NCBI GenBank assembly: GCA_964057225.1
Contig: OZ059898.1
Location: 868,001 to 932,000, forward strand
Length of the DNA: 64,000 bases
From: Auanema rhodensis
Lineage: Eukaryota > Nematoda > Chromadorea > Rhabditida > Rhabditidae
Direction of reading: 5' to 3'
Made by a program: the position numbers and the translations under genes
Notes under the pieces: model-generated
Databases searched by the model: none
The model's input: only the letters and a program-made list of their open reading frames with translations
What the model was told of the DNA's origin: nothing
Shown here: in pieces, positions 52,501 through 64,000 of the stretch
Layout: every line of letters begins with the position of its first letter
How positions within the stretch are numbered: the stretch's first letter is position 1

Positions 52501-55132
52501 AAATTATCTTGAAATTTTTCGAAAAAATTTTTGTCAAAATGTTTTTGGAAGCAATGTTGAGTGTACATGGAAACTCAACATACACTAATGCATCATTTTT
52601 CAAACGATCATAACTAATTTTTGTATTAAGCGTTTCTCAATGTCGTATAGTGCATTCGATGCGGATTTTTAAGCTGCGTCGATCTGTGTTATCAGATTTG
52701 CGCTAGCTTAAAAATGCACCGAGATATCAACTGATATAAGTTCACACTTATATCCTCGATTTTCACCCTGAAGAATTAATTTTTTCGTTGAATAACATTG
52801 TCCATCGTCTTTGCCTTGAAAAAAGGAATCTAAAAACATCTACTTTTTGCTAAATTATCTTGAAATTTTTCGAAAAAATTTTTGTCAAAATGTTTTTGGA
52901 AGCAATGTTGAGTGTACATGGAAACTCAACATACACTAATGCATCATTTTTCAAACGATCATAACTAATTTTTGTATTAAGCGATTCTCAATGTAGTATA
53001 GTGCATTCGATGCGGATTTTTGAGCTGCGTCGTTCTGTGTTATCAGATTTGCGCTAGCTTAAAAATGCACCGAGATTTCAACTGATATAAGTTCACACTT
53101 ATATCCTCGATTTTCACCCTGAAGAATTAATTTTTTCGTTGAATAACATTGTCCATCGTCTTTGCCTTGAAAAATGGAATCTAAAAACATCTACTTTTTG
53201 CTAAATTATTTCGAAATTTTTCGAAAAAATTTTTGTCAAAATGTTTTTGGAAGCAATGTTGAGTGTAGATAGAAACTCAACATACACTAATGCATCATTT
53301 TTCAAACGAATATAACTAATTTTTGTATTAAGCGTTTCTCAATGTCGTATAGTGCATTCGATGCGGATTTTTAAGCTGCGTCGATCTGTGTTATCAGATT
53401 TGCGCTAGCTTAAAAATGCACCGAGATATCAACTGATATAAGTTCACACTTATATCCTCGATTTTCACCCTGAAGAATTAATTTTTTTGTTGAATAACAT
53501 TGTCCATCGTCTTTGCCTTTAAAAAAGGAATCTAAAAACATCTACTTTTTGCTAAATTATCTTGAAATTTTTCGAAAAAATTTTTGTCAAAATGTTTTTG
53601 GAAGCAATGTTGAGTGTACATAGAAACTCAACATACACTAATGCATCATTTTTCAAACGATCATAACTAATTTTTGTATTAAGCGTTTCTCAATGTAGTA
53701 TAGTGCATTCGATGCGGATTTTTAAGCTGTGTCGATCTGTGTTATCAGATTTGCGCTAGCTTAAAAATGCACCGAGATATCAACTGATATAAGTTCACAC
53801 TTATATCCTCGATTTTCACCCTGAAGAATTAATTTTTTCGTTGAATAACATTGTCCATCGTCTTTGCCTTGAAAAAAGGAATCTAAAAACATCTACTTTT
53901 TGCTAAATTATCTTGAAATTTTTCGAAAAAATTTTTGTCAAAATGTTTTTGGAAGCAATGTTGAGTGTACATGGAAACTCAACATACAATAATGCATCAT
54001 TTTTCAAACGATCATAACTAATTTTTGTATTAAGCGTTTCTCAATGTCGTATAGTGCATTCGATGCGGATTTTTAAGCTGCGTCGATCTGTGTTATCAGA
54101 TTTGCGCTAGCTTAAAAATGCACCGAGATATCAACTGATATAAGTTCACACTTATATCCTCGATTTTCACCCTGAAGAATTAATTTTTTCGTTGAATAAC
54201 ATTGTCCATCGTCTTTGCCTTGAAAAAAGGAATCTAAAAACATCTACTTTTTGCTAAATTATCTTGAAATTTTTCGAAAAAATTTTTGTCAAAATGTTTT
54301 TGGAAGCAATGTTGAGTGTACATGGAAACTCAACATACACTAATGCATCATTTTTCAAACGATCATAACTAATTTTTGTATTAAGCGTTTCTCAATGTCG
54401 TATAGTGCATTCGATGCGGATTTTTAAGCTGCGTCGATCTGTGTTATCAGATTTGCGCTAGCTTAAAAATGCACCGAGATATCAACTGATATAAGTTCAC
54501 ACTTATATCCTCGATTTTCACCCTGAAGAATTAATTTTTTCGTTGAATAACATTGTCCATCGTCTTTGCCTTGAAAAAAGGAATCTAAAAACATCTACTT
54601 TTTGCTAAATTATTTTGAAATTTTTCGAAAAAATTTTTGTCAAAATGTTTTTGGAAGCAATGTTGAGTGTACATGGAAACTCAACATACACTAATGCATC
54701 ATTTTTCAAACGATCATAACTAATTTTTGTATTAAGCGTTTCTCAATGTAGTATAGTGCATTCGATTCGGATTTTTAAGCTGCGTCGATCTGTGTTATCA
54801 GATTTGCGCTAGCTTAAAAATGTACCGAGATATCAACTGATATAAGTTCACACTTATATCCTCGATTTTCACCCTGAAGAATTAATTTTTTCGTTGAATA
54901 ACATTGTCCATCGTCTTTGCCTTGAAAAAAGGAATCTAAAAACATGTACTTTTTGCTAAATTATTTTGAAATTTTCCGAAAAAATTTTTGTCAAAATGTT
55001 TTTGGAAGCAATGTTGAGTGTACATAGAAACTCAACATACACTAATGCATCATTTTTCAAACGATCATAACTAATTTTTGTATTAAGCGTTTCTCAATGT
55101 CGTATAGTGCATTCGATGCGGATTTTTAAGCT
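49520..55132. repeat. Mosaic of the acatgtac / ttttccg / acatag subtypes
   Basis: Sixteen monomers of mixed subtypes. The rare gatagaaac plus cgaatataac pair occurs near 50,851, 51,904 and 53,308 (spacings of 3 and 4 monomers). The agcgattctc plus ttttgagct plus gtcgttctg set occurs at 49,821 and 52,980, 9 monomers (3,159 bp) apart, followed in both places by gaaaaatgg and atttcgaa. Near 50,330-50,735 two adjacent monomers carry ttttttgttg, acatgtac, ttttccg, acatag, tgtcgtat and aaatacacc in the order later found in the 1,878-bp HOR, so they look like relatives of its source. All monomers here are full length. Confidence 0.75.
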
Positions 55133-55133
55133 A
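55132..55133. other. 76-bp deletion junction (first of 15)
   Basis: The monomer reads aagct directly into atcctcg, where a full monomer has 76 further bases between them (monomer positions 112-187). The shared base at the break is at most one (t). The same junction occurs at 56,460, 56,735, 57,010, 58,689, 58,964, 59,239, 60,567, 60,842, 61,117, 62,445, 62,720, 62,995, 63,621 and 63,896 (last base before the break). Identical breakpoints mean one founding deletion that was then amplified. None occurs before 55,132. Confidence 0.95.
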
Positions 55134-57010
55134 TCCTCGATTTTCACCCTGAAGAATTAATTTTTTCGTTGAATAACATTGTCCATCGTCTTCGCCTTGA
55201 AAAAAGGAATCTAAAAACATCTACTTTTTGCTAAATTATTTCGAAATTTTTCGAAAAAATTTTTGTCAAAATGTTTTTGGAAGCAATGTTGAGTGTACAA
55301 GGAAACTCAACATACACTAATGCATCATTTTTCAAACGATCATAACTAATTTTTGTATTAAGCGTTTCTCAATGTAGTATAGTGCATTCGATGCGGATTT
55401 TTAAGCTGCGTCGATATGTGTTATCAGATTTGCGCTAGCTTAAAAATGCACCGAGATATCAACTGATATAAGTTCACACTTATATCCTCGATTTTCACCC
55501 TGAAGAATTGATTTTTTCGTTGAATAACATTGTCCATCGTCTTTGCCTTGAAAAAAGGAATCTAAAAACATCTACTTTTTGCCAAATTATTTTGAAATTT
55601 TTCGAAAAAATTTTTGTCAAAATGTTTTTGGAAGCAATGTTGAGTGTACATGGAAACTCAACATACACTAATGCATCATTTTTCAAACGATCATAACTAA
55701 TTTTTGTATTAAGCGTTTCTCAATGTAGTATAGTGCATTCGATGCGGATTTTTAAGCTGCGTCGATCTGTGTTATCAGATTTGCGCTAGCTTAAAAATGC
55801 ACCGAGATATCAACTGATATAAGTTCACACTTATATCCTCGATTTTCACCCTGAAGAATTAATTTTTTTGTTGAATAACATTGTCCATCGTCTTTGCCTT
55901 GAAAAAAGGAATCTAAAAACATGTACTTTTTGCTAAATTATTTTGAAATTTTCCGAAAAAATTTTTGTCAAAATGTTTTTGGAAGCAATGTTGAGTGTAC
56001 ATAGAAACTCAACATACACTAATGCATCATTTTTCAAACGATCATAACTAATTTTTGTATTAAGCGTTTCTCAATGTCGTATAGTGCATTCGATGCGGAT
56101 TTTTAAGCTGCGTCGATCTGTGTTATCAGATTTGCGCTAGCTTAAAAATACACCGAGATATCAACTGATATAAGTTCACACTTATATCCTCGATTTTCAC
56201 CCTGAAGAATTAATTTTTTTGTTGAATAACATTGTCCATCGTCTTTGCCTTGAAAAAAGGAATCTAAAAACATCTACTTTTTGCTAAATTATTTTGAAAT
56301 TTTTCGAAAAAATTTTTGTCAAAATGTTTTTGGAAGCAATGTTGAGTGTACATGGAAACTCAACATACACTAATGCATCATTTTTCAAACGATCATAACT
56401 AATTTTTGTATTAAGCGTTTCTCAATGTCGTATAGTGCATTCGATGCGGATTTTTAAGCTATCCTCGATTTTCACCCTGAAGAATTAATTTTTTCGTTGA
56501 ATAACATTGTCCATCGTCTTCGCCTTGAAAAAAGGAATCTAAAAACATCTACTTTTTGCTAAATTATTTCGAAATTTTTCGAAAAAATTTTTGTCAAAAT
56601 GTTTTTGGAAGCAATGTTGAGTGTACATAGAAACTCAACATACACTAATGCATCATTTTTCAAACGATCATAACTAATTTTTGTATTAAGCGTTTCTCAA
56701 TGTCGTATAGTGCATTCGATGCGGATTTTTAAGCTATCCTCGATTTTCACCCTGAAGAATTAATTTTTTCGTTGAATAACATTGTCCATCGTCTTTGCCT
56801 TGAAAAAAGGAATCTAAAAACATGTACTTTTTGCTAAATTATTTTGAAATTTTCCGAAAAAATTTTTGTCAAAATGTTTTTGGAAGCAATGTTGAGTGTA
56901 CATAGAAACTCAACATACACTAATGCATCATTTTTCAAACGATCATAACTAATTTTTGTATTAAGCGTTTCTCAATGTCGTATAGTGCATTCGATGCGGA
57001 TTTTTAAGCT
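55133..57010. repeat. 1,878-bp HOR, copy 1
   Basis: Runs from the first 76-bp deletion junction in the window (55,132/55,133) to the junction at 57,010/57,011. It contains internal junctions at 56,460/56,461 and 56,735/56,736. An M6-like segment precedes 55,132, after a monomer with the private variants gattcgg and tgtaccg, so part of a sixth unit may lie just upstream. Confidence 0.9.
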
Positions 57011-59239
57011 ATCCTCGATTTTCACCCTGAAGAATTAATTTTTTCGTTGAATAACATTGTCCATCGTCTTCGCCTTGAAAAAAGGAATCTAAAAACATCT
57101 ACTTTTTGCTAAATTATTTCGAAATTTTTCGAAAAAATTTTTGTCAAAATGTTTTTGGAAGCAATGTTGAGTGTACAAGGAAACTCAACATACACTAATG
57201 CATCATTTTTCAAACGATCATAACTAATTTTTGTATTAAGCGTTTCTCAATGTAGTATAGTGCATTCGATGCGGATTTTTAAGCTGCGTCGATATGTGTT
57301 ATCAGATTTGCGCTAGCTTAAAAATGCACCGAGATATCAACTGATATAAGTTCACACTTATATCCTCGATTTTCACCCTGAAGAATTGATTTTTTCGTTG
57401 AATAACATTGTCCATCGTCTTTGCCTTGAAAAAAGGAATCTAAAAACATCTACTTTTTGCCAAATTATTTTGAAATTTTTCGAAAAAATTTTTGTCAAAA
57501 TGTTTTTGGAAGCAATGTTGAGTGTACAAGGAAACTCAACATACACTAATGCATCATTTTTCAAACGATCATAACTAATTTTTGTATTAAGCGTTTCTCA
57601 ATGTAGTATAGTGCATTCGATGCGGATTTTTAAGCTGCGTCGATATGTGTTATCAGATTTGCGCTAGCTTAAAAATGCACCGAGATATCAACTGATATAA
57701 GTTCACACTTATATCCTCGATTTTCACCCTGAAGAATTGATTTTTTCGTTGAATAACATTGTCCATCGTCTTTGCCTTGAAAAAAGGAATCTAAAAACAT
57801 CTACTTTTTGCCAAATTATTTTGAAATTTTTCGAAAAAATTTTTGTCAAAATGTTTTTGGAAGCAATGTTGAGTGTACATGGAAACTCAACATACACTAA
57901 TGCATCATTTTTCAAACGATCATAACTAATTTTTGTATTAAGCGTTTCTCAATGTAGTATAGTGCATTCGATGCGGATTTTTAAGCTGCGTCGATCTGTG
58001 TTATCAGATTTGCGCTAGCTTAAAAATGCACCGAGATATCAACTGATATAAGTTCACACTTATATCCTCGATTTTCACCCTGAAGAATTAATTTTTTTGT
58101 TGAATAACATTGTCCATCGTCTTTGCCTTGAAAAAAGGAATCTAAAAACATGTACTTTTTGCTAAATTATTTTGAAATTTTCCGAAAAAATTTTTGTCAA
58201 AATGTTTTTGGAAGCAATGTTGAGTGTACATAGAAACTCAACATACACTAATGCATCATTTTTCAAACGATCATAACTAATTTTTGTATTAAGCGTTTCT
58301 CAATGTCGTATAGTGCATTCGATGCGGATTTTTAAGCTGCGTCGATCTGTGTTATCAGATTTGCGCTAGCTTAAAAATACACCGAGATATCAACTGATAT
58401 AAGTTCACACTTATATCCTTGATTTTCACCCTGAAGAATTAATTTTTTTGTTGAATAACATTGTCCATCGTCTTTGCCTTGAAAAAAGGAATCTAAAAAC
58501 ATCTACTTTTTGCTAAATTATTTTGAAATTTTTCGAAAAAATTTTTGTCAAAATGTTTTTGGAAGCAATGTTGAGTGTACATGGAAACTCAACATACACT
58601 AATGCATCATTTTTCAAACGATCATAACTAATTTTTGTATTAAGCGTTTCTCAATGTCGTATAGTGCATTCGATGCGGATTTTTAAGCTATCCTCGATTT
58701 TCACCCTGAAGAATTAATTTTTTCGTTGAATAACATTGTCCATCGTCTTCGCCTTGAAAAAAGGAATCTAAAAACATCTACTTTTTGCTAAATTATTTCG
58801 AAATTTTTCGAAAAAATTTTTGTCAAAATGTTTTTGGAAGCAATGTTGAGTGTACATAGAAACTCAACATACACTAATGCATCATTTTTCAAACGATCAT
58901 AACTAATTTTTGTATTAAGCGTTTCTCAATGTCGTATAGTGCATTCGATGCGGATTTTTAAGCTATCCTCGATTTTCACCCTGAAGAATTAATTTTTTCG
59001 TTGAATAACATTGTCCATCGTCTTTGCCTTGAAAAAAGGAATCTAAAAACATGTACTTTTTGCTAAATTATTTTGAAATTTTCCGAAAAAATTTTTGTCA
59101 AAATGTTTTTGGAAGCAATGTTGAGTGTACATAGAAACTCAACATACACTAATGCATCATTTTTCAAACGATCATAACTAATTTTTGTATTAAGCGTTTC
59201 TCAATGTCGTATAGTGCATTCGATGCGGATTTTTAAGCT
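57011..59239. repeat. 1,878-bp HOR, copy 2, with one extra monomer (2,229 bp)
   Basis: Same order as the other copies but with an additional full monomer, giving 2,229 bp = 1,878 + 351. Deletion junctions lie at 58,689/58,690, 58,964/58,965 and 59,239/59,240. A private C-to-T change gives ccttgat near 58,419. Confidence 0.9.
57373..57723. repeat. Extra hybrid monomer from unequal exchange
   Basis: This monomer has the M2 body (gaattgat near 57,386, gccaaatt near 57,470) followed by the M1 tail (acaagg near 57,527 and gatatgtg near 57,645), and it is followed by a normal M2 (acatgg near 57,878). An exchange between M2 and M1, one monomer out of register, within the roughly 60 bp between 57,470 and 57,527 gives exactly this product. 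Confidence 0.85.
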
Positions 59240-61117
59240 ATCCTCGATTTTCACCCTGAAGAATTAATTTTTTCGTTGAATAACATTGTCCATCGTCTTC
59301 GCCTTGAAAAAAGGAATCTAAAAACATCTACTTTTTGCTAAATTATTTCGAAATTTTTCGAAAAAATTTTTGTCAAAATGTTTTTGGAAGCAATGTTGAG
59401 TGTACAAGGAAACTCAACATACACTAATGCATCATTTTTCAAACGATCATAACTAATTTTTGTATTAAGCGTTTCTCAATGTAGTATAGTGCATTCGATG
59501 CGGATTTTTAAGCTGCGTCGATATGTGTTATCAGATTTGCGCTAGCTTAAAAATGCACCGAGATATCAACTGATATAAGTTCACACTTATATCCTCGATT
59601 TTCACCCTGAAGAATTGATTTTTTCGTTGAATAACATTGTCCATCGTCTTTGCCTTGAAAAAAGGAATCTAAAAACATCTACTTTTTGCCAAATTATTTT
59701 GAAATTTTTCGAAAAAATTTTTGTCAAAATGTTTTTGGAAGCAATGTTGAGTGTACATGGAAACTCAACATACACTAATGCATCATTTTTCAAACGATCA
59801 TAACTAATTTTTGTATTAAGCGTTTCTCAATGTAGTATAGTGCATTCGATGCGGATTTTTAAGCTGCGTCGATCTGTGTTATCAGATTTGCGCTAGCTTA
59901 AAAATGCACCGAGATATCAACTGATATAAGTTCACACTTATATCCTCGATTTTCACCCTGAAGAATTAATTTTTTTGTTGAATAACATTGTCCATCGTCT
60001 TTGCCTTGAAAAAAGGAATCTAAAAACATGTACTTTTTGCTAAATTATTTTGAAATTTTCCGAAAAAATTTTTGTCAAAATGTTTTTGGAAGCAATGTTG
60101 AGTGTACATAGAAACTCAACATACACTAATGCATCATTTTTCAAACGATCATAACTAATTTTTGTATTAAGCGTTTCTCAATGTCGTATAGTGCATTCGA
60201 TGCGGATTTTTAAGCTGCGTCGATCTGTGTTATCAGATTTGCGCTAGCTTAAAAATACACCGAGATATCAACTGATATAAGTTCACACTTATATCCTCGA
60301 TTTTCACCCTGAAGAATTAATTTTTTTGTTGAATAACATTGTCCATCGTCTTTGCCTTGAAAAAAGGAATCTAAAAACATCTACTTTTTGCTAAATTATT
60401 TTGAAATTTTTCGAAAAAATTTTTGTCAAAATGTTTTTGGAAGCAATGTTGAGTGTACATGGAAACTCAACATACACTAATGCATCATTTTTCGAACGAT
60501 CATAACTAATTTTTGTATTAAGCGTTTCTCAATGTCGTATAGTGCATTCGATGCGGATTTTTAAGCTATCCTCGATTTTCACCCTGAAGAATTAATTTTT
60601 TCGTTGAATAACATTGTCCATCGTCTTCGCCTTGAAAAAAGGAATCTAAAAACATCTACTTTTTGCTAAATTATTTCGAAATTTTTCGAAAAAATTTTTG
60701 TCAAAATGTTTTTGGAAGCAATGTTGAGTGTACATAGAAACTCAACATACACTAATGCATCATTTTTCAAACGATCATAACTAATTTTTGTATTAAGCGT
60801 TTCTCAATGTCGTATAGTGCATTCGATGCGGATTTTTAAGCTATCCTCGATTTTCACCCTGAAGAATTAATTTTTTCGTTGAATAACATTGTCCATCGTC
60901 TTTGCCTTGAAAAAAGGAATCTAAAAACATGTACTTTTTGCTAAATTATTTTGAAATTTTCCGAAAAAATTTTTGTCAAAATGTTTTTGGAAGCAATGTT
61001 GAGTGTACATAGAAACTCAACATACACTAATGCATCATTTTTCAAACGATCATAACTAATTTTTGTATTAAGCGTTTCTCAATGTCGTATAGTGCATTCG
61101 ATGCGGATTTTTAAGCT
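59240..61117. repeat. 1,878-bp HOR, copy 3
   Basis: A complete unit with deletion junctions at 60,567/60,568, 60,842/60,843 and 61,117/61,118. It has one visible private change, ttcgaacg near 60,492. Confidence 0.92.
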
Positions 61118-62995
61118 ATCCTCGATTTTCACCCTGAAGAATTAATTTTTTCGTTGAATAACATTGTCCATCGTCTTCGCCTTGAAAAAAGGAATCTAAA
61201 AACATCTACTTTTTGCTAAATTATTTCGAAATTTTTCGAAAAAATTTTTGTCAAAATGTTTTTGGAAGCAATGTTGAGTGTACAAGGAAACTCAACATAC
61301 ACTAATGCATCATTTTTCAAACGATCATAACTAATTTTTGTATTAAGCGTTTCTCAATGTAGTATAGTGCATTCGATGCGGATTTTTAAGCTGCGTCGAT
61401 ATGTGTTATCAGATTTGCGCTAGCTTAAAAATGCACCGAGATATCAACTGATATAAGTTCACACTTATATCCTCGATTTTCACCCTGAAGAATTGATTTT
61501 TTCGTTGAATAACATTGTCCATCGTCTTTGCCTTGAAAAAAGGAATCTAAAAACATCTACTTTTTGCCAAATTATTTTGAAATTTTTCGAAAAAATTTTT
61601 GTCAAAATGTTTTTGGAAGCAATGTTGAGTGTACATGGAAACTCAACATACACTAATGCATCATTTTTCAAACGATCATAACTAATTTTTGTATTAAGCG
61701 TTTCTCAATGTAGTATAGTGCATTCGATGCGGATTTTTAAGCTGCGTCGATCTGTGTTATCAGATTTGCGCTAGCTTAAAAATGCACCGAGATATCAACT
61801 GATATAAGTTCACACTTATATCCTCGATTTTCACCCTGAAGAATTAATTTTTTTGTTGAATAACATTGTCCATCGTCTTTGCCTTGAAAAAAGGAATCTA
61901 AAAACATGTACTTTTTGCTAAATTATTTTGAAATTTTCCGAAAAAATTTTTGTCAAAATGTTTTTGGAAGCAATGTTGAGTGTACATAGAAACTCAACAT
62001 ACACTAATGCATCATTTTTCAAACGATCATAACTAATTTTTGTATTAAGCGTTTCTCAATGTCGTATAGTGCATTCGATGCGGATTTTTAAGCTGCGTCG
62101 ATCTGTGTTATCAGATTTGCGCTAGCTTAAAAATACACCGAGATATCAACTGATATAAGTTCACACTTATATCCTCGATTTTCACCCTGAAGAATTAATT
62201 TTTTTGTTGAATAACATTGTCCATCGTCTTTGCCTTGAAAAAAGGAATCTAAAAACATCTACTTTTTGCTAAATTATTTTGAAATTTTTCGAAAAAATTT
62301 TTGTCAAAATGTTTTTGGAAGCAATGTTGAGTGTACATGGAAACTCAACATACACTAATGCATCATTTTTCAAACGATCATAACTAATTTTTGTATTAAG
62401 CGTTTCTCAATGTCGTATAGTGCATTCGATGCGGATTTTTAAGCTATCCTCGATTTTCACCCTGAAGAATTAATTTTTTCGTTGAATAACATTGTCCATC
62501 GTCTTCGCCTTGAAAAAAGGAATCTAAAAACATCTACTTTTTGCTAAATTATTTCGAAATTTTTCGAAAAAATTTTTGTCAAAATGTTTTTGGAAGCAAT
62601 GTTGAGTGTACATAGAAACTCAACATACACTAATGCATCATTTTTCAAACGATCATAACTAATTTTTGTATTAAGCGTTTCTCAATGTCGTATAGTGCAT
62701 TCGATGCGGATTTTTAAGCTATCCTCGATTTTCACCCTGAAGAATTAATTTTTTCGTTGAATAACATTGTCCATCGTCTTTGCCTTGAAAAAAGGAATCT
62801 AAAAACATGTACTTTTTGCTAAATTATTTTGAAATTTTCCGAAAAAATTTTTGTCAAAATGTTTTTGGAAGCAATGTTGAGTGTACATAGAAACTCAACA
62901 TACACTAATGCATCATTTTTCAAACGATCATAACTAATTTTTGTATTAAGCGTTTCTCAATGTCGTATAGTGCATTCGATGCGGATTTTTAAGCT
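61118..62995. repeat. 1,878-bp HOR, copy 4
   Basis: A complete unit with deletion junctions at 62,445/62,446, 62,720/62,721 and 62,995/62,996. I see no private variant, so it serves as the reference copy. Confidence 0.92.
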
Positions 62996-64000
62996 ATCCT
63001 CGATTTTCACCCTGAAGAATTAATTTTTTCGTTGAATAACATTGTCCATCGTCTTCGCCTTGAAAAAAGGAATCTAAAAACATCTACTTTTTGCTAAATT
63101 ATTTCGAAATTTTTCGAAAAAATTTTTGTCAAAATGTTTTTGGAAGCAATGTTGAGTGTACAAGGAAACTCAACATACACTAATGCATCATTTTTCAAAC
63201 GATCATAACTAATTTTTGTATTAAGCGTTTCTCAATGTAGTATAGTGCATTCGATGCGGATTTTTAAGCTGCGTCGATATGTGTTATCAGATTTGCGCTA
63301 GCTTAAAAATGCACCGAGATATCAACTGATATAAGTTCACACTTATATCCTCGATTTTCACCCTGAAGAATTGATTTTTTCGTTGAATAACATTGTCCAT
63401 CGTCTTTGCCTTGAAAAAAGGAATCTAAAAACATCTACTTTTTGCCAAATTATTTTGAAATTTTTCGAAAAAATTTTTGTCAAAATGTTTTTGGAAGCAA
63501 TGTTGAGTGTACATGGAAACTCAACATACACTAATGCATCATTTTTCAAACGATCATAACTAATTTTTGTATTAAGCGTTTCTCAATGTAGTATAGTGCA
63601 TTCGATGCGGATTTTTAAGCTATCCTCGATTTTCACCCTGAAGAATTAATTTTTTCGTTGAATAACATTGTCCATCGTCTTTGCCTTGAAAAAAGGAATC
63701 TAAAAACATGTACTTTTTGCTAAATTATTTTGAAATTTTCCGAAAAAATTTTTGTCAAAATGTTTTTGGAAGCAATGTTGAGTGTACATAGAAACTCAAC
63801 ATACACTAATGCATCATTTTTCAAACGATCATAACTAATTTTTGTATTAAGCGTTTCTCAATGTCGTATAGTGCATTCGATGCGGATTTTTAAGCTATCC
63901 TCGATTTTCACCCTGAAGAATTAATTTTTTCGTTGAATAACATTGTCCATCGTCTTCGCCTTGAAAAAAGGAATCTAAAAACATCTACTTTTTGCTAAAT
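62996..64000. repeat. 1,878-bp HOR, copy 5, with internal 3-segment deletion, cut by window end
   Basis: The order is M1, M2, then directly M6 and M1, with deletion junctions at 63,621/63,622 and 63,896/63,897. M3, M4 and M5 are missing (351 + 351 + 275 = 977 bp). The join lies between the tgtagt marker of M2 at about 63,590 and the junction at 63,621, so the exchange point is placed within about 30 bp. Confidence 0.85.

Larger units (their letters stand above)
1..64000. repeat. Satellite DNA array, 351-bp monomer, head to tail
   Basis: The sequence repeats with a 351-bp period from the first base to the last, always in the same orientation, and the array is cut by both window edges. Any phrase of the monomer recurs at multiples of 351; for example the variant at 986 recurs at 2039 (3 monomers). 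The consensus has 57 C and 53 G in 351 bp, about 31% G+C. Monomers differ by a handful of substitutions that define subtypes and higher-order repeats. The length is close to two nucleosome repeats, common for centromeric and pericentromeric satellites of insects and plants. A centromeric or heterochromatic role is inferred from size and homogeneity only. I do not recognise the family. No other kind of sequence interrupts the array except a run of Ns. Confidence 0.98.
55133..64000. repeat. Higher-order repeat of 1,878 bp: 3 full plus 3 shortened monomers
   Basis: The unit is 3 x 351 plus 3 x 275 bp = 1,878 bp. Counting from one deletion junction, the order of repeat segments is M1 (ttcgcc, atttcgaa, acaagg), M2 (gatatgtg, gaattgat, gccaaatt, acatgg), M3 (ttttttgttg, acatgtac, ttttccg, acatag, tgtcgt), M4 (aaatacacc, ttttttgttg, acatgg, tgtcgt), M5 (ttcgcc, atttcgaa, acatag, tgtcgt), M6 (acatgtac, ttttccg, acatag, tgtcgt). 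The full 112-187 region sits between M1-M2, M2-M3 and M3-M4 and is deleted between M4-M5, M5-M6 and M6-M1. Copies differ at only isolated bases (for example ccttgat near 58,419 and ttcgaacg near 60,492), so the amplification is recent. The array leaves the window in copy 5. Confidence 0.93.

Noticed and set aside
55495-55686. A protein-coding repeat family amplified with the 1,878-bp HOR
   Set aside because: Identity between copies is equally high inside and outside the frame, as expected from recent DNA amplification, with no bias toward silent changes.
1-64000. CRISPR array
   Set aside because: The repeat is 351 bp with no short repeats alternating with unique spacers, and no cas genes are present.
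1-64000. Transposon or helitron insertion within the array
   Set aside because: Every stretch can be aligned to the 351-bp monomer or its 275-bp deleted form; I found no target-site duplication, terminal repeat or foreign segment.

Overview
The whole window is one head-to-tail satellite DNA array. The basic monomer is 351 bp (about 31% G+C), all copies lie in the same orientation, and about 185 monomers fit in the 64 kb. I found no gene, RNA gene, transposon insertion or CRISPR array, and no non-satellite sequence. The array runs off both ends of the window, so this looks like the inside of a centromeric or pericentromeric heterochromatin block of a eukaryotic chromosome. The A+T richness, the roughly dinucleosomal monomer length and the absence of CpG depletion (12 CpG in the consensus against about 8.6 expected from composition) would suit an invertebrate such as an insect. 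I do not recognise the family, so the host assignment is weak inference.

Layout. Positions 1-5,960 hold a mosaic of 351-bp monomers with short 3-monomer (1,053 bp) duplications. Positions 5,960-10,875 hold two copies of a 7-monomer higher-order repeat (HOR, 2,458 bp). Positions 10,560-15,475 hold two copies of a different 7-monomer HOR (2,457 bp) that overlaps the first. Positions 15,475-28,566 are a shuffled block of a few monomer subtypes. Positions 28,567-28,766 are 200 Ns. Positions 28,767-39,910 are the same satellite but rich in private one-base indels, probably poor consensus. Positions 39,911-55,132 carry another subfamily set with a 6-monomer HOR (2,106 bp), a 3-monomer duplication (1,052 bp) and a 4-monomer HOR (1,405 bp). 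Positions 55,133-64,000 carry a very homogeneous HOR of 1,878 bp made of three full monomers (351 bp) and three shortened monomers (275 bp) that all lack the same 76 bp.

The monomer itself has structure. It holds three strong inverted repeats (9-bp arms with a 10-nt spacer, 11-bp arms with a 29-nt interior, 9-bp arms with a 4-nt loop) and an A/T-tract block around a 12-bp palindrome. The 76-bp deletion starts exactly at the inner edge of one inverted-repeat arm and ends inside an arm of another. The history visible here is local amplification by unequal exchange, with two exchange scars resolved to within about 30-60 bp at the right end. Boundaries given for HOR blocks are approximate because neighbouring monomers differ at few positions.
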